Of a stretch of 64,000 nt of DNA, positions 36,501-44,154 are shown piece by piece. The position numbers and the translations under genes are program-made. The first letter of the stretch is position 1. The number at the start of each line of letters is the position of its first letter. Below the pieces are notes generated by a model. The model was not told the DNA's origin and ran no database searches. It saw nothing but the letters and a program-made list of their open reading frames with translations. Origin of the DNA: Ursus arctos (lineage: Eukaryota > Chordata > Mammalia > Carnivora > Ursidae); NCBI RefSeq assembly GCF_023065955.2, contig NW_026622786.1, positions 48,531,438 through 48,595,437 of the forward strand, in the 5' to 3' direction.

Positions 36501-37848
36501 ATAACAAAAATGTGTTTCCAAAATTCTACTTTGTGAAAATCAGTTACTCTGAAACCTTTCTCTGCATGTATATTCCCCTGAAAATTAAAGACAACACACC
36601 CATTTGAAAACATTAAGAACCATCTAAAGCATTTTAGTAGAAAGTGATGAAATACGGGAAATACTTAAAACTGCAGTATGATCAACTTCTATTATTTTAG
36701 AGTATAAATGTATTTAGATTAGTGATTTATTACAGCCACCACAACAGTGCATTCCATGAAAATTCCAATTTCCTATTTAGTACTTAAGTGACATCATAAA
36801 ACTCTCAATGTACAGTGGGTACTCAGTGTTTACTTGTAGTAACACTTGAATTTTCACTCTTCACAAAGAGCACACCACTGTTATTTCAGATGTCTGTTCT
36901 AATATTTATCACATCTTGCTTCAAAGCTTTATTTTTTCTTTGTAATTAATCCACTCATTTAATACTGTTTCAGTAAGAATGTGAGATAACAGAATAAAAA
37001 AAGCCATACACTCTAAAAAATTTAACATTCTATAAAATTCCTTCCCAAGAACAGCTGTGAAAATATAAATGTGTACGTTAAACGAAAGAAAACCTTATGT
37101 TTCAGCTACAACGCATTTTTGTAATTATAAAAATTAAGTATTCAGGCTTACTGAATTAATCATCTGTCAGAGTACTAACTTTGAATTATATTCACTGGGC
37201 CAGAATCAGTTAACGGCAATACTTAAAATTAAGTGAACTGACAACAAACTTCGTTATCAAATTAACGTTAAGAATTAATAATTGTTTTCAAAGAATTCAA
37301 ACAGCTGATTTTTTAAAAAAGTGACTACACTATATACAAAACACATAAAGTGCAGTTTGCCTTGCTCTAAGCGCTCAAAAAAAAAAAAAGACCACGTTGT
37401 CACAATTTAAGAAAAAACCACCAAATCCCGAGATTTTAAAAGCCTGTGTCTATTTAATACCCAAAACACTGGCCCTGCTTCTTCGCATTAGGCCTAGCAA
37501 GTAGTTTTTTTCATAAGTAAATGCAACAGCCAGCCTCAACTAAAGCAACCTGGTCCAGGGAAGCGTCGACAAGGGCCTAGGAAATGGTGTAGGTTAGGCC
37601 CCGAATGGGGAGGAGTTAGTAAAAACGGTGATGGTGGACGATACTCACTCTGGCGGGAAGAGGCGCAGTTCGTCGATCTTGCCTAGGAAACCGAAGAGGG
37701 TCCGCATCTGCTCAGAGCTAGCGCTCGGGGAGACATTAGTCACCTGGATTACCTCGGTGCCGCCGCCTCCGCCACCGCCGCCGCCGCCACCGGGCCCGCC
37801 GCTGGGGCCCGGGCCCGCAGTACTGGGGACGACGGTAGTGTTGCTCAT
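9316..37848 (-). CDS. SRSF11: SRSF11 (p54) serine/arginine-rich splicing factor 11, complete coding span, 12 exons
   Basis: SRSF11 is a nuclear SR-family regulator of alternative splicing that binds RNA through an RRM and contacts U2AF and other SR proteins through an RS domain. The exons, in coding order, are 37848-37649, 31141-31008, 27258-27149, 25195-25103, 24382-24333, 22954-22827, 20806-20725, 16300-16169, 13389-13300, 10244-10149, 9756-9618 and 9513-9316. All junctions have AG acceptors and GT donors. The pieces sum to 1452 bases, one open frame of 483 codons plus TGA, about the length of the human protein (484). Domain order: short N-terminus and poly-Gly (about 18-31), RRM (about 33-110), Ala/Leu/Pro-rich linker (about 112-240), Arg/Ser domain (about 245-372), Lys/Glu/Asp-rich charged segment (about 373-418), and an acidic tail ending EEDMDMSD. 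The start is the MSNTTVVPS methionine in a CpG island. No frameshift or premature stop was seen. Confidence 0.95.
9618..9756 (-). CDS. SRSF11: SRSF11 coding exon 11 (Lys/Glu/Asp-rich)
   Basis: Encodes about residues 372-418: HKKEKKKDKDKERSRDERER through KSESDKDVK. The acceptor is catcctag and the donor is AAA|gtatgt. The exon starts with the third base of an Arg codon and ends in phase 0. Its base composition is strongly purine-rich, as expected for K/E/D/R codons and exonic enhancer-like GAA repeats. Confidence 0.93.
9757..10148 (-). other. SRSF11 intron 10
   Basis: A short intron between exons 10 and 11, with gtaagaacg donor and tag acceptor. It contains no repeat that I recognise. It includes a T run on the - strand flank near 9780. 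Confidence 0.7.
10149..10244 (-). CDS. SRSF11: SRSF11 coding exon 10 (RS domain)
   Basis: Encodes about residues 340-372: ERRRRRSRSGTRSPKKP, then RSPKRKLSRSPSPR. It is 96 bases (a multiple of 3), entering and leaving in the middle of an Arg codon (AG|A ... AG|A). The donor is gtaagaacg. SP and RS dipeptides are typical SRPK/CLK phosphorylation sites. Confidence 0.93.
10381..10432 (-). repeat. Pyrimidine microsatellite (TTCC/TTTC)n on + strand
   Basis: A run of ttcc and ttct units abutting the poly-T tail side of an antisense CAN-SINE. It likely grew out of the SINE tail. It is length-variable in principle. Confidence 0.8.
10433..10539 (-). mobile_element. Truncated/diverged CAN-SINE, antisense
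   Basis: The + strand reads T-rich tail, then taagtaatctctacaacc, and ends gagccagccaggtgcccc, the reverse complement of the SINE head. It is shorter and more diverged than the other copies, indicating an older subfamily with an internal deletion. Confidence 0.85.
10643..10830 (+). mobile_element. CAN-SINE
   Basis: The head is ggggcacctggatggctcag, the tail aaatgaataaataaaatctt plus an A run. The target-site duplication aaagttct lies at 10635-10642 and 10831-10838. It is inserted in SRSF11 intron 9, antisense to the gene. Confidence 0.93.
11450..12680 (-). mobile_element. L1M-type LINE-1 3' end, antisense, split by a SINE
   Basis: Read on the - strand, the sequence follows the known end of mammalian L1M ORF2 and its 3' UTR: ggatgtggagaaattagaac, then an AAAATGGGGCAG-like segment, then the stretch ending tgtatgattccatttatacg. 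All frames are broken. The SINE at about 12050-12250 interrupts it. Outer boundaries are approximate. Confidence 0.8.
12050..12250 (-). mobile_element. CAN-SINE inserted in L1M, antisense
   Basis: On the + strand it runs from a T-rich tail (taaaagattttatttattta) to gagccacccaggcgcccc. It sits inside the L1M fragment, so it is younger than that element. Flanking T-rich sequence blurs the duplication. Confidence 0.92.
12681..13299 (-). other. SRSF11 intron 9, unique part
   Basis: AT-rich intronic sequence downstream (on the gene strand) of exon 9. No repeat or exon was recognised. Confidence 0.6.
13300..13389 (-). CDS. SRSF11: SRSF11 coding exon 9 (RS/charged domain)
   Basis: Encodes about residues 310-340: DKKKEDKEKKRSKTPPKSYS, then TARRSRSAS. 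It is 90 bases, both junctions splitting an Arg codon (AG|A ... AG|A). The donor is the strong AG|gtaagt. Skipping it would delete 30 residues in frame. Confidence 0.93.
13685..13893 (-). mobile_element. CAN-SINE, antisense
   Basis: It runs from the A-rich tail (T-rich on +) at 13685 to ccacccaggcatcccc. The target-site duplication acaccaa lies at 13678-13684 and 13894-13900. It has a GA-rich/alternating gcgcgcacacaca patch in the CT-rich segment. Confidence 0.93.
13901..15554. repeat. SRSF11 intron 8, with L2-like LINE-2 fragment (about 14500-14800)
   Basis: The + strand contains patterns of the L2 3' region (aaaatctgaaaagaggaact ... ccataacttttccatctctt). It is heavily diverged and boundaries are uncertain. 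The rest of the interval is unique-looking intron without an exon. Confidence 0.4.
15555..15753 (-). mobile_element. CAN-SINE, antisense
   Basis: It ends ccacccacgcgcccct on +. The imperfect duplication gccgtacagtaatt / gccatatagtaatt lies at 15541-15554 and 15754-15767. It belongs to the cccataacgctgggatcacg subfamily seen also at 22163 and 34050. Confidence 0.94.
16169..16300 (-). CDS. SRSF11: SRSF11 coding exon 8 (core of RS domain)
   Basis: Encodes about residues 266-310: RSRSRSRRRSHSKSRSRRRS, then KSPRRRRSHSRERGRRSRST. It is 132 bases, a multiple of 3, entering and leaving within an Arg codon (AG|G ... AG|A). The acceptor is cactattag and the donor AG|gtatac. This is the densest RS stretch of the protein, mediating protein contacts with U2AF-type and SR factors and nuclear-speckle localisation in this family. 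Confidence 0.94.
16475..16680 (-). mobile_element. CAN-SINE, antisense, diverged
   Basis: A long T run (about 20) on + marks the A tail. The body contains a G-rich patch (gcgggggtgggggggga) and ends gagccaccctaggagcccc. It is more diverged than neighbours, so older. Confidence 0.85.
19175..19190. repeat. G-rich run
   Basis: ggcggggggggggggagg-type homopolymer run on the + strand just before the LTR-like repeat. It is liable to assembly error. Confidence 0.7.
19210..19547 (+). mobile_element. MaLR-type (MLT1/MST-like) solo LTR, decayed
   Basis: It starts tgctatagactgaattttgt, has the internal phrase gcctttgggaggttattagg, and near the end ttcccagcctccagacctgt, then gaaattaatttctgttgttt and atggtattctattatagcag. 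This order is characteristic of mammalian ERVL-MaLR LTRs. No internal retroviral coding sequence accompanies it. Exact subfamily not assigned. Confidence 0.65.
20725..20806 (-). CDS. SRSF11: SRSF11 coding exon 7 (start of RS domain)
   Basis: Encodes about residues 239-266: DKKEEKRRHSRSRSRSRRRR, then TPSSSRH. The acceptor is taaatctag and the donor AG|gttaga. It enters in phase 1 (G|AT, Asp) and leaves in phase 2 within an Arg codon. It marks the transition from the linker to the RS domain. Confidence 0.94.
20807..22826 (-). other. SRSF11 intron 6
   Basis: An intron of about 2 kb, AT-rich, containing one young antisense SINE at 22163-22368. No exon was seen in the remainder. Confidence 0.65.
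22163..22368 (-). mobile_element. Young CAN-SINE, antisense
   Basis: Near-perfect duplication aaggtactattttt at 22149-22162 and 22369-22382. The body (tcatagcagaggagcctgat ... cgctgtgccacccaggcg) is almost identical to the copy at 34050-34243, indicating recent activity of this subfamily. Confidence 0.95.
22827..22954 (-). CDS. SRSF11: SRSF11 coding exon 6 (linker, helical Glu/Lys segment)
   Basis: Encodes about residues 196-239: LNHVAAGLVSPSLKSDTSSK, then EIEEAMKRVREAQSLISAAI and EP. The acceptor is tatttcag and the donor CCAG|gtaaaa. It enters after two bases of a Lys codon (AA|G) and leaves after one base (G|AT). The EIEEAMKRVREAQSLI stretch looks like a short amphipathic helix between RRM and RS domain. 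Confidence 0.94.
22955..24332 (-). other. SRSF11 intron 5, with L2-like remnant
   Basis: AT-rich intron. About 23920-24055 on + resembles an L2 3' end (agtaggtactcagtatata-type). No exon was found. Confidence 0.5.
24333..24382 (-). CDS. SRSF11: SRSF11 coding exon 5 (short, 50 bases)
   Basis: Encodes residues 180-195 plus two bases: SLAADQLLKLMSTVDP, then AA| of a Lys codon. The acceptor is tttttgcag and the donor CCCAA|gtaagg. It is a small exon, 50 bases, not a multiple of 3; skipping would shift the frame. Confidence 0.94.
24383..25102 (-). other. SRSF11 intron 4
   Basis: An AT-rich intron of about 720 bases. No repeat or exon was recognised. Confidence 0.7.
25103..25195 (-). CDS. SRSF11: SRSF11 coding exon 4 (Ala/Leu/Pro linker)
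   Basis: Encodes residues 149-179: IGAVPLAALGAPTLDPALAA, then LGLPGANLNSQ. The acceptor is ttttacag and the donor TCTCAG|gtataa. It is 93 bases, phase 0-0, so it is a symmetric exon whose skipping would keep frame. Confidence 0.94.
25196..27148 (-). other. SRSF11 intron 3
   Basis: An intron of about 2 kb. The stretch 25440-25960 is richer in G+C and looks like an old unclassified interspersed repeat (see findings). A T run of about 20 lies at 26041-26059. No exon was identified. Confidence 0.55.
27149..27258 (-). CDS. SRSF11: SRSF11 coding exon 3 (end of RRM region to linker)
   Basis: Encodes residues 112-148 (first codon split G|GA): VIPDETKALSLLAPANAVAG, then LLPGGGLLPTPNPLTQ. The acceptor is tctctgcag and the donor ACCCAG|gtactc. 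Thr at VIPDET replaces Ala of the human protein as I remember it. It is followed by the Ala/Pro/Gly-rich linker. Confidence 0.94.
27259..31007 (-). other. SRSF11: SRSF11 intron 2, repeat-free
   Basis: A 3.75-kb intron in which I recognise no SINE, LINE or LTR, unlike most other introns here. A candidate stop-containing cassette exon lies at 30225-30347 on the gene strand. Low repeat content fits the highly conserved regulatory introns known for SR-protein genes. Confidence 0.6.
30225..30347 (-). other. SRSF11: Candidate poison (stop-containing) cassette exon of SRSF11
   Basis: In the gene orientation, a gtgtgatttttgtag acceptor is followed by TGGAGAAGGCAAATGC... and a donor CCTG|gtgtaa after 123 bases. 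A second possible donor lies 2 bases on. Joined to exon 2 (phase 1), the frame would read VEKANAKLFQMTEKQWVLCS, then YRGF, then TAG at 30276-30274. Transcripts including it would stop between the RRM and the linker and be NMD targets. SR-protein genes commonly autoregulate through such exons, which is the reason for the call; no transcript evidence is available here. Confidence 0.45.
31008..31141 (-). CDS. SRSF11: SRSF11 coding exon 2 (RRM)
   Basis: Encodes residues 67-111: DSPLPVSSRVCFVKFHDPDS, then AVVAQHLTNTVFVDRALIVV and PYAE plus G|. RVCFVKF is the RNP1-like strand; AVVAQHL is the second RRM helix. The acceptor is acttttcag and the donor GAAG|gtttgt, a fairly weak donor. A weak donor next to a candidate cassette exon is compatible with regulated splicing. 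Confidence 0.95.
33935..34041 (+). pseudogene. U6 snRNA pseudogene
   Basis: About 107 bases align end to end with U6 snRNA. Conserved parts include gatacagagaagattagcat followed by ggccctgtg, where functional U6 has ggcccctgcgc, and the 3' ccataatttt in place of ccatattttt. The ACAGAGA box (acagaga) is retained, but there are many substitutions at the 5' stem (ttgctcatttccaaagcac for gtgctcgcttcggcagcac). I see no TATA/PSE arrangement just upstream, so it is likely a retroposed dead copy. Confidence 0.88.
34050..34243 (-). mobile_element. Young CAN-SINE, antisense, at 3' end of U6 pseudogene
   Basis: The duplication aattttagttttttt lies at 34035-34049 and 34244-34258, derived from the T-rich end of the U6 copy. 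The body is nearly identical to 22163-22368. Confidence 0.95.
34757..34915 (+). repeat. MIR-like SINE fragment
   Basis: Diverged MIR pattern: ggttgaaatactaattctga ... gtgatttggaagtgc ... ttcacctgttcataaaatag. Old mammalian-wide repeat; boundaries approximate. Confidence 0.5.
37649..37848 (-). CDS. SRSF11: SRSF11 coding exon 1 (start codon, poly-Gly, RRM strand 1)
   Basis: Starts MSNTTVVPSTAGPGPSGGP, then a run of 11 Gly, then TEVIQVTNVSPSASSEQM, RTLFGFLGKIDELRLFPP and GA| of an Asp codon. The donor is CCAGA|gtgagt. VIQVTNVS is the first RRM strand (RNP2-like) and LFGFLGKI the first helix/turn. As an exon it extends at least to 37870, where an upstream acceptor (ttaaagcag|GAGCGAG) would receive a 5' UTR exon. 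The ATG context is gcgccATGa. Confidence 0.95.
37752..37800 (-). repeat. GGC/GGT trinucleotide tract coding poly-glycine
   Basis: Near-perfect GCC-type repeat on + (cgccgcctccgccaccgccg ...) coding the Gly run in SRSF11. It is length-polymorphic in principle and hard to sequence. Confidence 0.85.
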
Positions 37849-37870
37849 GGCGCTGCTCGCGTTCTCGCTC
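37849..37870 (-). other. SRSF11: SRSF11 5' UTR part of start-codon exon
   Basis: Twenty-two bases between the acceptor-like tgtgttaaagcag and the ATG. The upstream gene-strand tract tttgttgtgtgtttgatgtg is T/G-rich and acceptor-like. Transcripts starting in the local CpG island would read through instead. Confidence 0.5.
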
Positions 37871-38515
37871 CTGCTTTAACACATCAAACACACAACAAAC
37901 AGTGAGAGGGAGGGGGAAGAGGAACCGATTCGCTGGAGAGTAGACAGGAGGGTGTCCGATGCTACAGCCGCTGCTGCCGCCGCCGCCGTTCCTCCACCCC
38001 GCCGCTTGTCGGGAAAGGGGTGGCGGGGGGAGATGAGAACGCGCGAGTTCGAGACCACGAGAAAACAAACGGCCGCCCCCACCTCGCTTCCAACCACCTC
38101 ACTCGCGGGCCCGAGCTCCCCACAATGCCTTGCGGAGCACGGGCGCGTCACCGTCGGCTCCGCCCCGCGCAGGCCCAGCCAGCCTTGCCTGCAGCCGGAG
38201 AAACGCGAGAGGCACCGAGGTCTAATGGCAGTCGTCACCCCTTTTCGCATCAGCCCTTTTCGCCACCCCCCCCTTTTTTGAAGAAAGAAATGGAAGGCAT
38301 TAACTTTTTAAAAAACAAGCATTCACTCCTCTGCAAAAAAAACTGCACACTTTAGCAACTATTCTTATTAGAAATGCCCCCAATATGTATTTCTTCACAC
38401 AATATCATCTACAGATCTTTCCAGTTATTAAGGAAATTTCCACCCTAGCAACCAAAATTTTCCTCCCCATCACTATAAAATTTTATGAATCTTTACACAC
38501 AATTGGTAACATTAA

Positions 38516-38686
38516 GTTTTTTTTTTTTTTTAAAGATTTTATTTATTTGACAGAAAAGTACAAGCAGGGGGAGCAGCAGGCAGAGGGAAAAGCAGGCTCC
38601 CTGCTGTGGGGCTTGATCCCAGGACCCTGAGATCATTTCCTGAGCTGAAGGCAGACCCTTAACGGACTGAGCCACCCAGGTACCCC
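38516..38686 (-). mobile_element. CAN-SINE, antisense
   Basis: Duplication ggtaacattaa at 38505-38515 and 38687-38697. It ends gagccacccaggtacccc. It has a shorter CT-rich region than other copies. Confidence 0.93.
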
Positions 38687-38697
38687 GGTAACATTAA

Positions 38698-39243
38698 TTT
38701 TTTAACCAATCTGCTTTGTCACTAAAACCTTGAAAAAAGATTTATTTTAGTGTTATACTTACTAGTGCTTAATAAGCAAATTTTATTTCACAAGTTGACT
38801 TTTCAAAAGCACGCTTTACACTACCTAAATATATTCAAGTATATGATCTGAAATTCCTACAGAAAAACTTGATTTACATGCATATTCTTGCTTAAAATAA
38901 TTTTGAAGCTTTGACTATAAAGACTCTTAATTTTTCAACCTCATTTGAACTACTCTCCCATTTTCGTCCAATGTTATCCAAAGACCTGCAGTTTTCCAAA
39001 CATGACAAAATCTTTAATTTCACTGTGTCCTTATACAAATTACTAATGACCTCCCTCATTTTATCTAACTACCATCCTCTGTTTGGGGCCTGCCCTCACT
39101 GCCACAACTTCTGCAAACAGAGTTAGGGCTTCCTCTTTCTTCTCTACTCAACAGCAGAAAATACACATACTCTACTTGTTATGTTGACACATATCCCCTC
39201 CCAAAGTGGTTGAGTTTTCTGGGTCAGTTTAAGACCTAGTGCA
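38698..39243. other. Non-coding, nothing recognised
   Basis: AT-rich DNA upstream of the proximal SRSF11 CpG island. No repeat or exon was supported. Confidence 0.6.
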
Positions 39244-39442
39244 GGGGCGCCTGGGTGGCACAGCGGTTAAGGGCCTGCCTTCGGCTCAGGGCGTGATCCC
39301 GGCGTTATGGGATCGAGCCCCACATCAGGCTCCTCCGCTATGAGCCTGCTTCTTCCTCTCCCACTCCCCCTGCTTGTTCCCTCTCTCGCTGGCTGTCTCT
39401 ATCTCTGTCAAATAAATAAATAAAATCTTAAAAAAAAAAAAA
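39244..39442 (+). mobile_element. Young CAN-SINE
   Basis: Perfect 13-base duplication aagacctagtgca at 39231-39243 and 39443-39455. The body gggcgcctgggtggcacagc ... gcgttatgggatcgagcccc matches the young copies at 22163 and 34050 in reverse complement. Confidence 0.96.
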
Positions 39443-40106
39443 AAGACCTAGTGCAATGTCTGTCACATAGTAAATGTCCAATAAATGTGAAACACATGAA
39501 TAAATATGCCTTAATGACAGAGCTATTTATTATAAGACAGTTGTTAAATATTTTACATGCCCCTGAATATTTTTGGAAGCTAAAACCTGAGGCCTTACAG
39601 AATATTTTCGTTGGTAAATACATCTATGGAATAATGAAGTCAACAGTGTGATTTGTGAGAGATTAGAACACAAAGTTATTGAGACCCGGATGCAGAGGCA
39701 ATTAGCTAGGTTTACTTACCAGCTAAGTCACTTCCGCTAGTTTTTATAAAAACAAGCGATAGGTTGGTTGAATGTAAGCCTCAAGGAAACTACAAATTAC
39801 AACAAATGGCATGTAACTCATTAACGTTTATCTGTGAATATAAAAAATGTCAGATAATTTATCTTCTCATTTTGAATCAAACACATGTAACTGCCAATTA
39901 CAGATTCTTAATTTGATAAAGTTAATTTGTATCAGGACCCACAAAATGGGAGGCTGCCCTAATGGCCTGGCCCATGTCACAAATCTAAGTCAGTCTGCAC
40001 TTAAGGGAAACACCTATCAAGAAACCTAACGTAACATTCATCGCAATCCTCTAACTCAGCTTTAGTTAACTTATCTTACCTAGAGAACAGGACCTGCTAA
40101 CTTTAT

Positions 40107-40302
40107 TTTTTTTTTAAGATTATTTATTTATTTATTTGATAGAGAGAGAGCAAGAGTGAGGGCACAAGGGGGGGCAGTGGGAGAGAGAGAAGCAGACTCC
40201 CCGCTGGGCAGGGAGCCCCATGCGGGGCTGATCCTAGGACTCTGGGATCATGACCTGAGCTGAAGGCAGATATATAACCCACTGAGTCACTCAAAAGCCC
40301 TA
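40107..40302 (-). mobile_element. CAN-SINE, antisense
   Basis: Imperfect duplication gacctgctaactttat / gacctgctagctttat at 40091-40106 and 40303-40318. The head is degraded (gagtcactcaaaagcc), indicating an older copy. Confidence 0.92.
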
Positions 40303-40319
40303 GACCTGCTAGCTTTATA

Positions 40320-42159
40320 AAGAAATCCCTCAATCTCCTGGCCAACATGCCCTATTTCTGTGTTGCCTCTCCTAATGTTCTCTGAAACATGCTCTTGCCT
40401 GAAATCTTTCGGGACGACTGTTCAAATGCTTGTGAGGCACTGTAATCCCCCAATCCAAGGATTGTCTTCCCTGTAATAAAGGACATCAAACTCATTACTA
40501 AATTGTTTTTTGTTTTGTCGTTTGACAAGTTCCACATCTACTAGAAGTGCCTACCATGTGCCAAGGATGCTACAATGTTCTATAATAAAAGGACAACACA
40601 AAGGCAGGGTTCATTCCTGCCTTTTTTTTTTTTTTTAACATTAGCATCTTTTTATTCTTTATTGGTGGATACAAAGAAATCTTTTATGTTATTCTACATA
40701 TATTTGACATATTTCATAGTTAAAATTACATGTTCAAACCAAGAAACAGTTTTGTGATAAGATAAAATCTTTTAAATCATTAGAAACCAGTTTATGTATA
40801 ACTTACTGAATATGCCAATAGATGGTGCCTCCAAATGCAGAAATAATGGTGGCAAAAAAGAGTCTTATTCTAATAAGGAGAATTTTTGAATATTTTATTT
40901 TCAAGTCATCAGGCAGGTGGAAAAAATACTAGACTTAGAGCCAGGAGAGTGGCTTAGAATATTAACCTGTCATTTATTAAGTGTGATTTGAAGAAATTTC
41001 ACTTCACTTCTAAGAACCTACTTCAGTCAGGAACTGAATCATAATTTTGAAAATCTTTCTAGGTCTAACAGATAGATTAAATAATTAACGATCTTGACTT
41101 ATTATTGTCCATTGCCCATAGAAATAACTAAAGACAAATAAATATTTCAAAGCAAATAACAAATATATCCAATCTACAGTAGTTTTAAATCACTTCAGAC
41201 TGTTTAGACTCCTGATTAAACTAACTATAAGATAACCATAAGAAATACAGATCTGGAGATGGGTATCATACTTGTCTTATTGACTTTAACCTCAGTGTCA
41301 CAAGAGGTTGTTAAAAAACTTACAAATTCCTTCAAATATTATGCACCTGTTATGTTCCAGGATTTTCCTAGACACTAGGAATAAAGCAGAAAAAAGATAG
41401 GCAATGTCTCTGATCTCCTATAACTTCAGTATGGCAAACTTTCAAACACACACACAAATATGTACAGGAGTAACATTCTGTCATGAAAATAAACCAGGAT
41501 AAAAGATAAGAGAAAATGTGTTATTGAGCTGAGACTTTAGTAAAAGGAAGAAGCAAGTCATTTGAATTTCTGGGGGAGAGATCCAAACAGAGGAAATAGC
41601 AAATTAAAAAGGTCTAGAGGGTAAGAATAAGTTGGAAACTTTCAAGAAAAGTTGGAAGACCACTTTATTGAATGAATGCTTTCCAGTTTATATTTCAGAG
41701 AGAGACTTACAAGGAGATCCTGCCAGTATCATGTGGAAAGTGAAGTGAAAGAAATATGCAAAGGGAAGCGTCATAGCTTATCTTTGGAAGTGGACTGGGA
41801 AGGCTTCCAGCTATATTTGAATGATAAATATTACTAGTCTTACTAAGGGTTAATGTTATTTCTAATCCAAAGCAAAAAGTAACCTGTCATTTTGGCCTAT
41901 ATATGCATATTATAGTGCATCATTTCTGAAAAGCTTTTGTAATATAGAAAATGACTTATAGGCTCCCCATAATAGAGTCCTATTGCTTATAGGTGGATTG
42001 CCACTACCACACTGCTGAGATACTGGCAGGGATATATTGATATTCTGTTAAAGAATATTAGAAAGTAATACTTAACACAAATCTTCAGAAACAAAACCAA
42101 CCTTCTTAGTCATAATGAACAAGGTTTAGTACTTTCCAATCTCAAGCTTCTAAAAGATC
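40320..42159. other. Non-coding, old repeat remnants only
   Basis: AT-rich. About 40930-41110 is MIR-like. About 41335-41400 (atgcacctgttatgttccag) resembles L2. No exon was recognised. Confidence 0.5.
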
Positions 42160-43551
42160 TCATGTTTAAAAAAATGAAACCAGAACCCTATCTTATACCT
42201 TATATCTCACAAAACTTAACTCAAAATAGATTAAAAACTTCAATGGATTAAAAACCTGACACTGTAAAACTTCTAGGAAAAAAAAAAAAAACCAGGAAAA
42301 AAGCTCCTTGACACGGGGCTTGGCAATAATTTTTTGCATATGGCACCAAAAGCACAAACAAGAAAATAAAAAATAAATGGGATTACATCAAACTAAAAAG
42401 CTTCCGCATAGCAAAGGAAAATAGCAACAAGATGAAAGAACAGACTGGGCAAAAAATATTTGCAAACCCATATATCTGATAAGGAATTAATATTCAAAAT
42501 ATACTCATACAACTCAAGAGCAAAAAAAAAAATAATCTAGTTAAAAATGTGCAAAGGACCTAAACAATTTGTCCAACAGGTACATGAAATGATGCTCAGC
42601 ATCACTAATGATTAGGGAAATTAAATTAAAACTATGATAAGATATCACCTCACACCTGTCAGAATGACTAGCAACACAAAGAGAAGAGATAAATGTTGGG
42701 GAGGATGTGGAGAAAAGGAAACCCTTGAACACTCTTGATAGTACTGTAAATTGGTACAGCTAGTAAGGAAAACAGTATAGAGTTTCCTCAAAATTTAAAA
42801 ATAGAACCCCCATATAATCCAATAATCTTCTGAAAATATATCTCAAGGAAACAAAAACACTATCTCAAAGATATATATGCACCCATGTTCATTGCAGCAG
42901 CATTTATAATATCCAAGACATGGAAAAAACCTAAGTACCCACTGACAAATGAATGGATAAAGAAGTTGTGGTATGTATATTTCCAACCCACTTCCATATT
43001 TATAATACACAGTATATTATAATTCGGTCATAAAAAACAAGGAAATCCTTCCATTTCTGACAACATGGGTGGGCCCTGAGGGCATTATGGTCACTGAAAT
43101 AAGTCAGACGAGAAAGACTAATATTATAGGATCTCACTTACATGTGAAATTAAAAAAACAAAAACAAACAACCCCCAAACTCATACAAAAGGAGATCAGA
43201 TCTGTGGTTACTAGAGGCAGGGATGGGGGGAGGGAGGGGATTGGAGGAAGGTGATAAGGTGGTCAAAAGGCACAAACTTCCAGTTACAAGATAAATGTAC
43301 TAAAGATGCAATGCACAACACGATGACTGTGTAACACAGCTGTACGATATATATGAAAGTTAAGAGAGTAAATCCTTAGAGTTTTTATCACAAGGAAAAA
43401 TATACTTTTTCCTTTTATCTATATGAGATGATGGATATTAACTAAACTCATTTGATAATTCACAATAAACGTAGGTCAAATCATTATGCTGTACACATAA
43501 ACTTAGACAGGGCTGTATGCCATTTATATCCAAATAAGACTGAGAAAAAAA
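42160..43551 (+). mobile_element. L1M LINE-1 3' portion (ORF2 end and 3' UTR), decayed
   Basis: The sense order follows the ORF2 C-terminal part: gggattacatcaaactaaaa, then agatatcacctcacacctgt, then ggatgtggagaaaaggaa, then ttcattgcagcagcatttat, and a 3' UTR with ggatctcacttacatgtgaa and a terminal A run near 43545. All frames are interrupted, so the element is dead. The 5' boundary is approximate. Confidence 0.88.
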
Positions 43552-44154
43552 GAATACTTGTAATAAAGATATTTCCAATGCAAAAGAAAAAAATCTCATA
43601 TATTTAGTCGGAAATTCTTCAATTAAAAGATAGAATAGGTACAGATATGTATAATCACTCTACCCACTGGATACCACGTTCCCCATTGGATAAATCAAGT
43701 CACCTCTGTTATTGTCAGCCACCTTCGTGCACACTTATAGAAGAAATGAGTTCCCCTAATTGACACAATTTTGCAAATCTGCAAAGCAATAGGACTTCAA
43801 TCAAATTAGTTGTTAAGCAGCAATTCCTCTCTTGCAAATACACTTTTTTGAGGAGAGGGAAGGCAATGTATTATTAATCTTTGTGTTTCCTGATCACTGA
43901 CAATATACTAGTACAAAGACAGTATTTGACAAAACTTACTATCATCAATGTGCTAAAAACTTCACAAATGCCTCACTCAAGTAATATACTCAGCAAAGGT
44001 TTGCTGAATGACGACAGGAATGCATTTATCAGATTTATAAGGAAATCTGGTTGAGATAAACTTTCCGAGTATTTGGCTATACATTTTTTCCTCTATGGCT
44101 ATAGAAAGCAGTAAGACTAGGAAATAAACTGCAGCTTATAAATCCTCAACTTTA
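43552..44154. other. Non-coding, nothing recognised
   Basis: Unique-looking AT-rich DNA after the L1 tail. No feature supported. Confidence 0.6.

Larger units (their letters stand above)
31142..37648 (-). other. SRSF11: SRSF11 intron 1 (between first two coding exons)
   Basis: A 6.5-kb intron. It has a U6 pseudogene and an adjacent SINE at 33935-34243, a MIR-like piece at about 34757-34915, and long A runs (about 32037-32056). Otherwise it is unique-looking AT-rich DNA, with no further exon recognised. Confidence 0.6.
37640..38230. promoter_or_regulatory. SRSF11: CpG island / proximal promoter region of SRSF11
   Basis: G+C- and CpG-dense region contrasting with its AT-rich surroundings. It covers the start-codon exon and about 360 bases upstream. 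A GC box (ccgcccc, 38160-38166) and an nrf1-like gcgcaggc (38167-38174) lie upstream on the gene strand. A (GCC)n stretch lies at about 37965-37990. It could drive transcripts whose first exon contains the start codon. Confidence 0.7.

Noticed and set aside
37736..38281. Several 100-124-codon open frames on both strands around 37.7-38.3 kb
   Set aside because: They arise because CpG islands are poor in stop codons. The only frame with recognisable protein sequence there is the SRSF11 start-codon exon.
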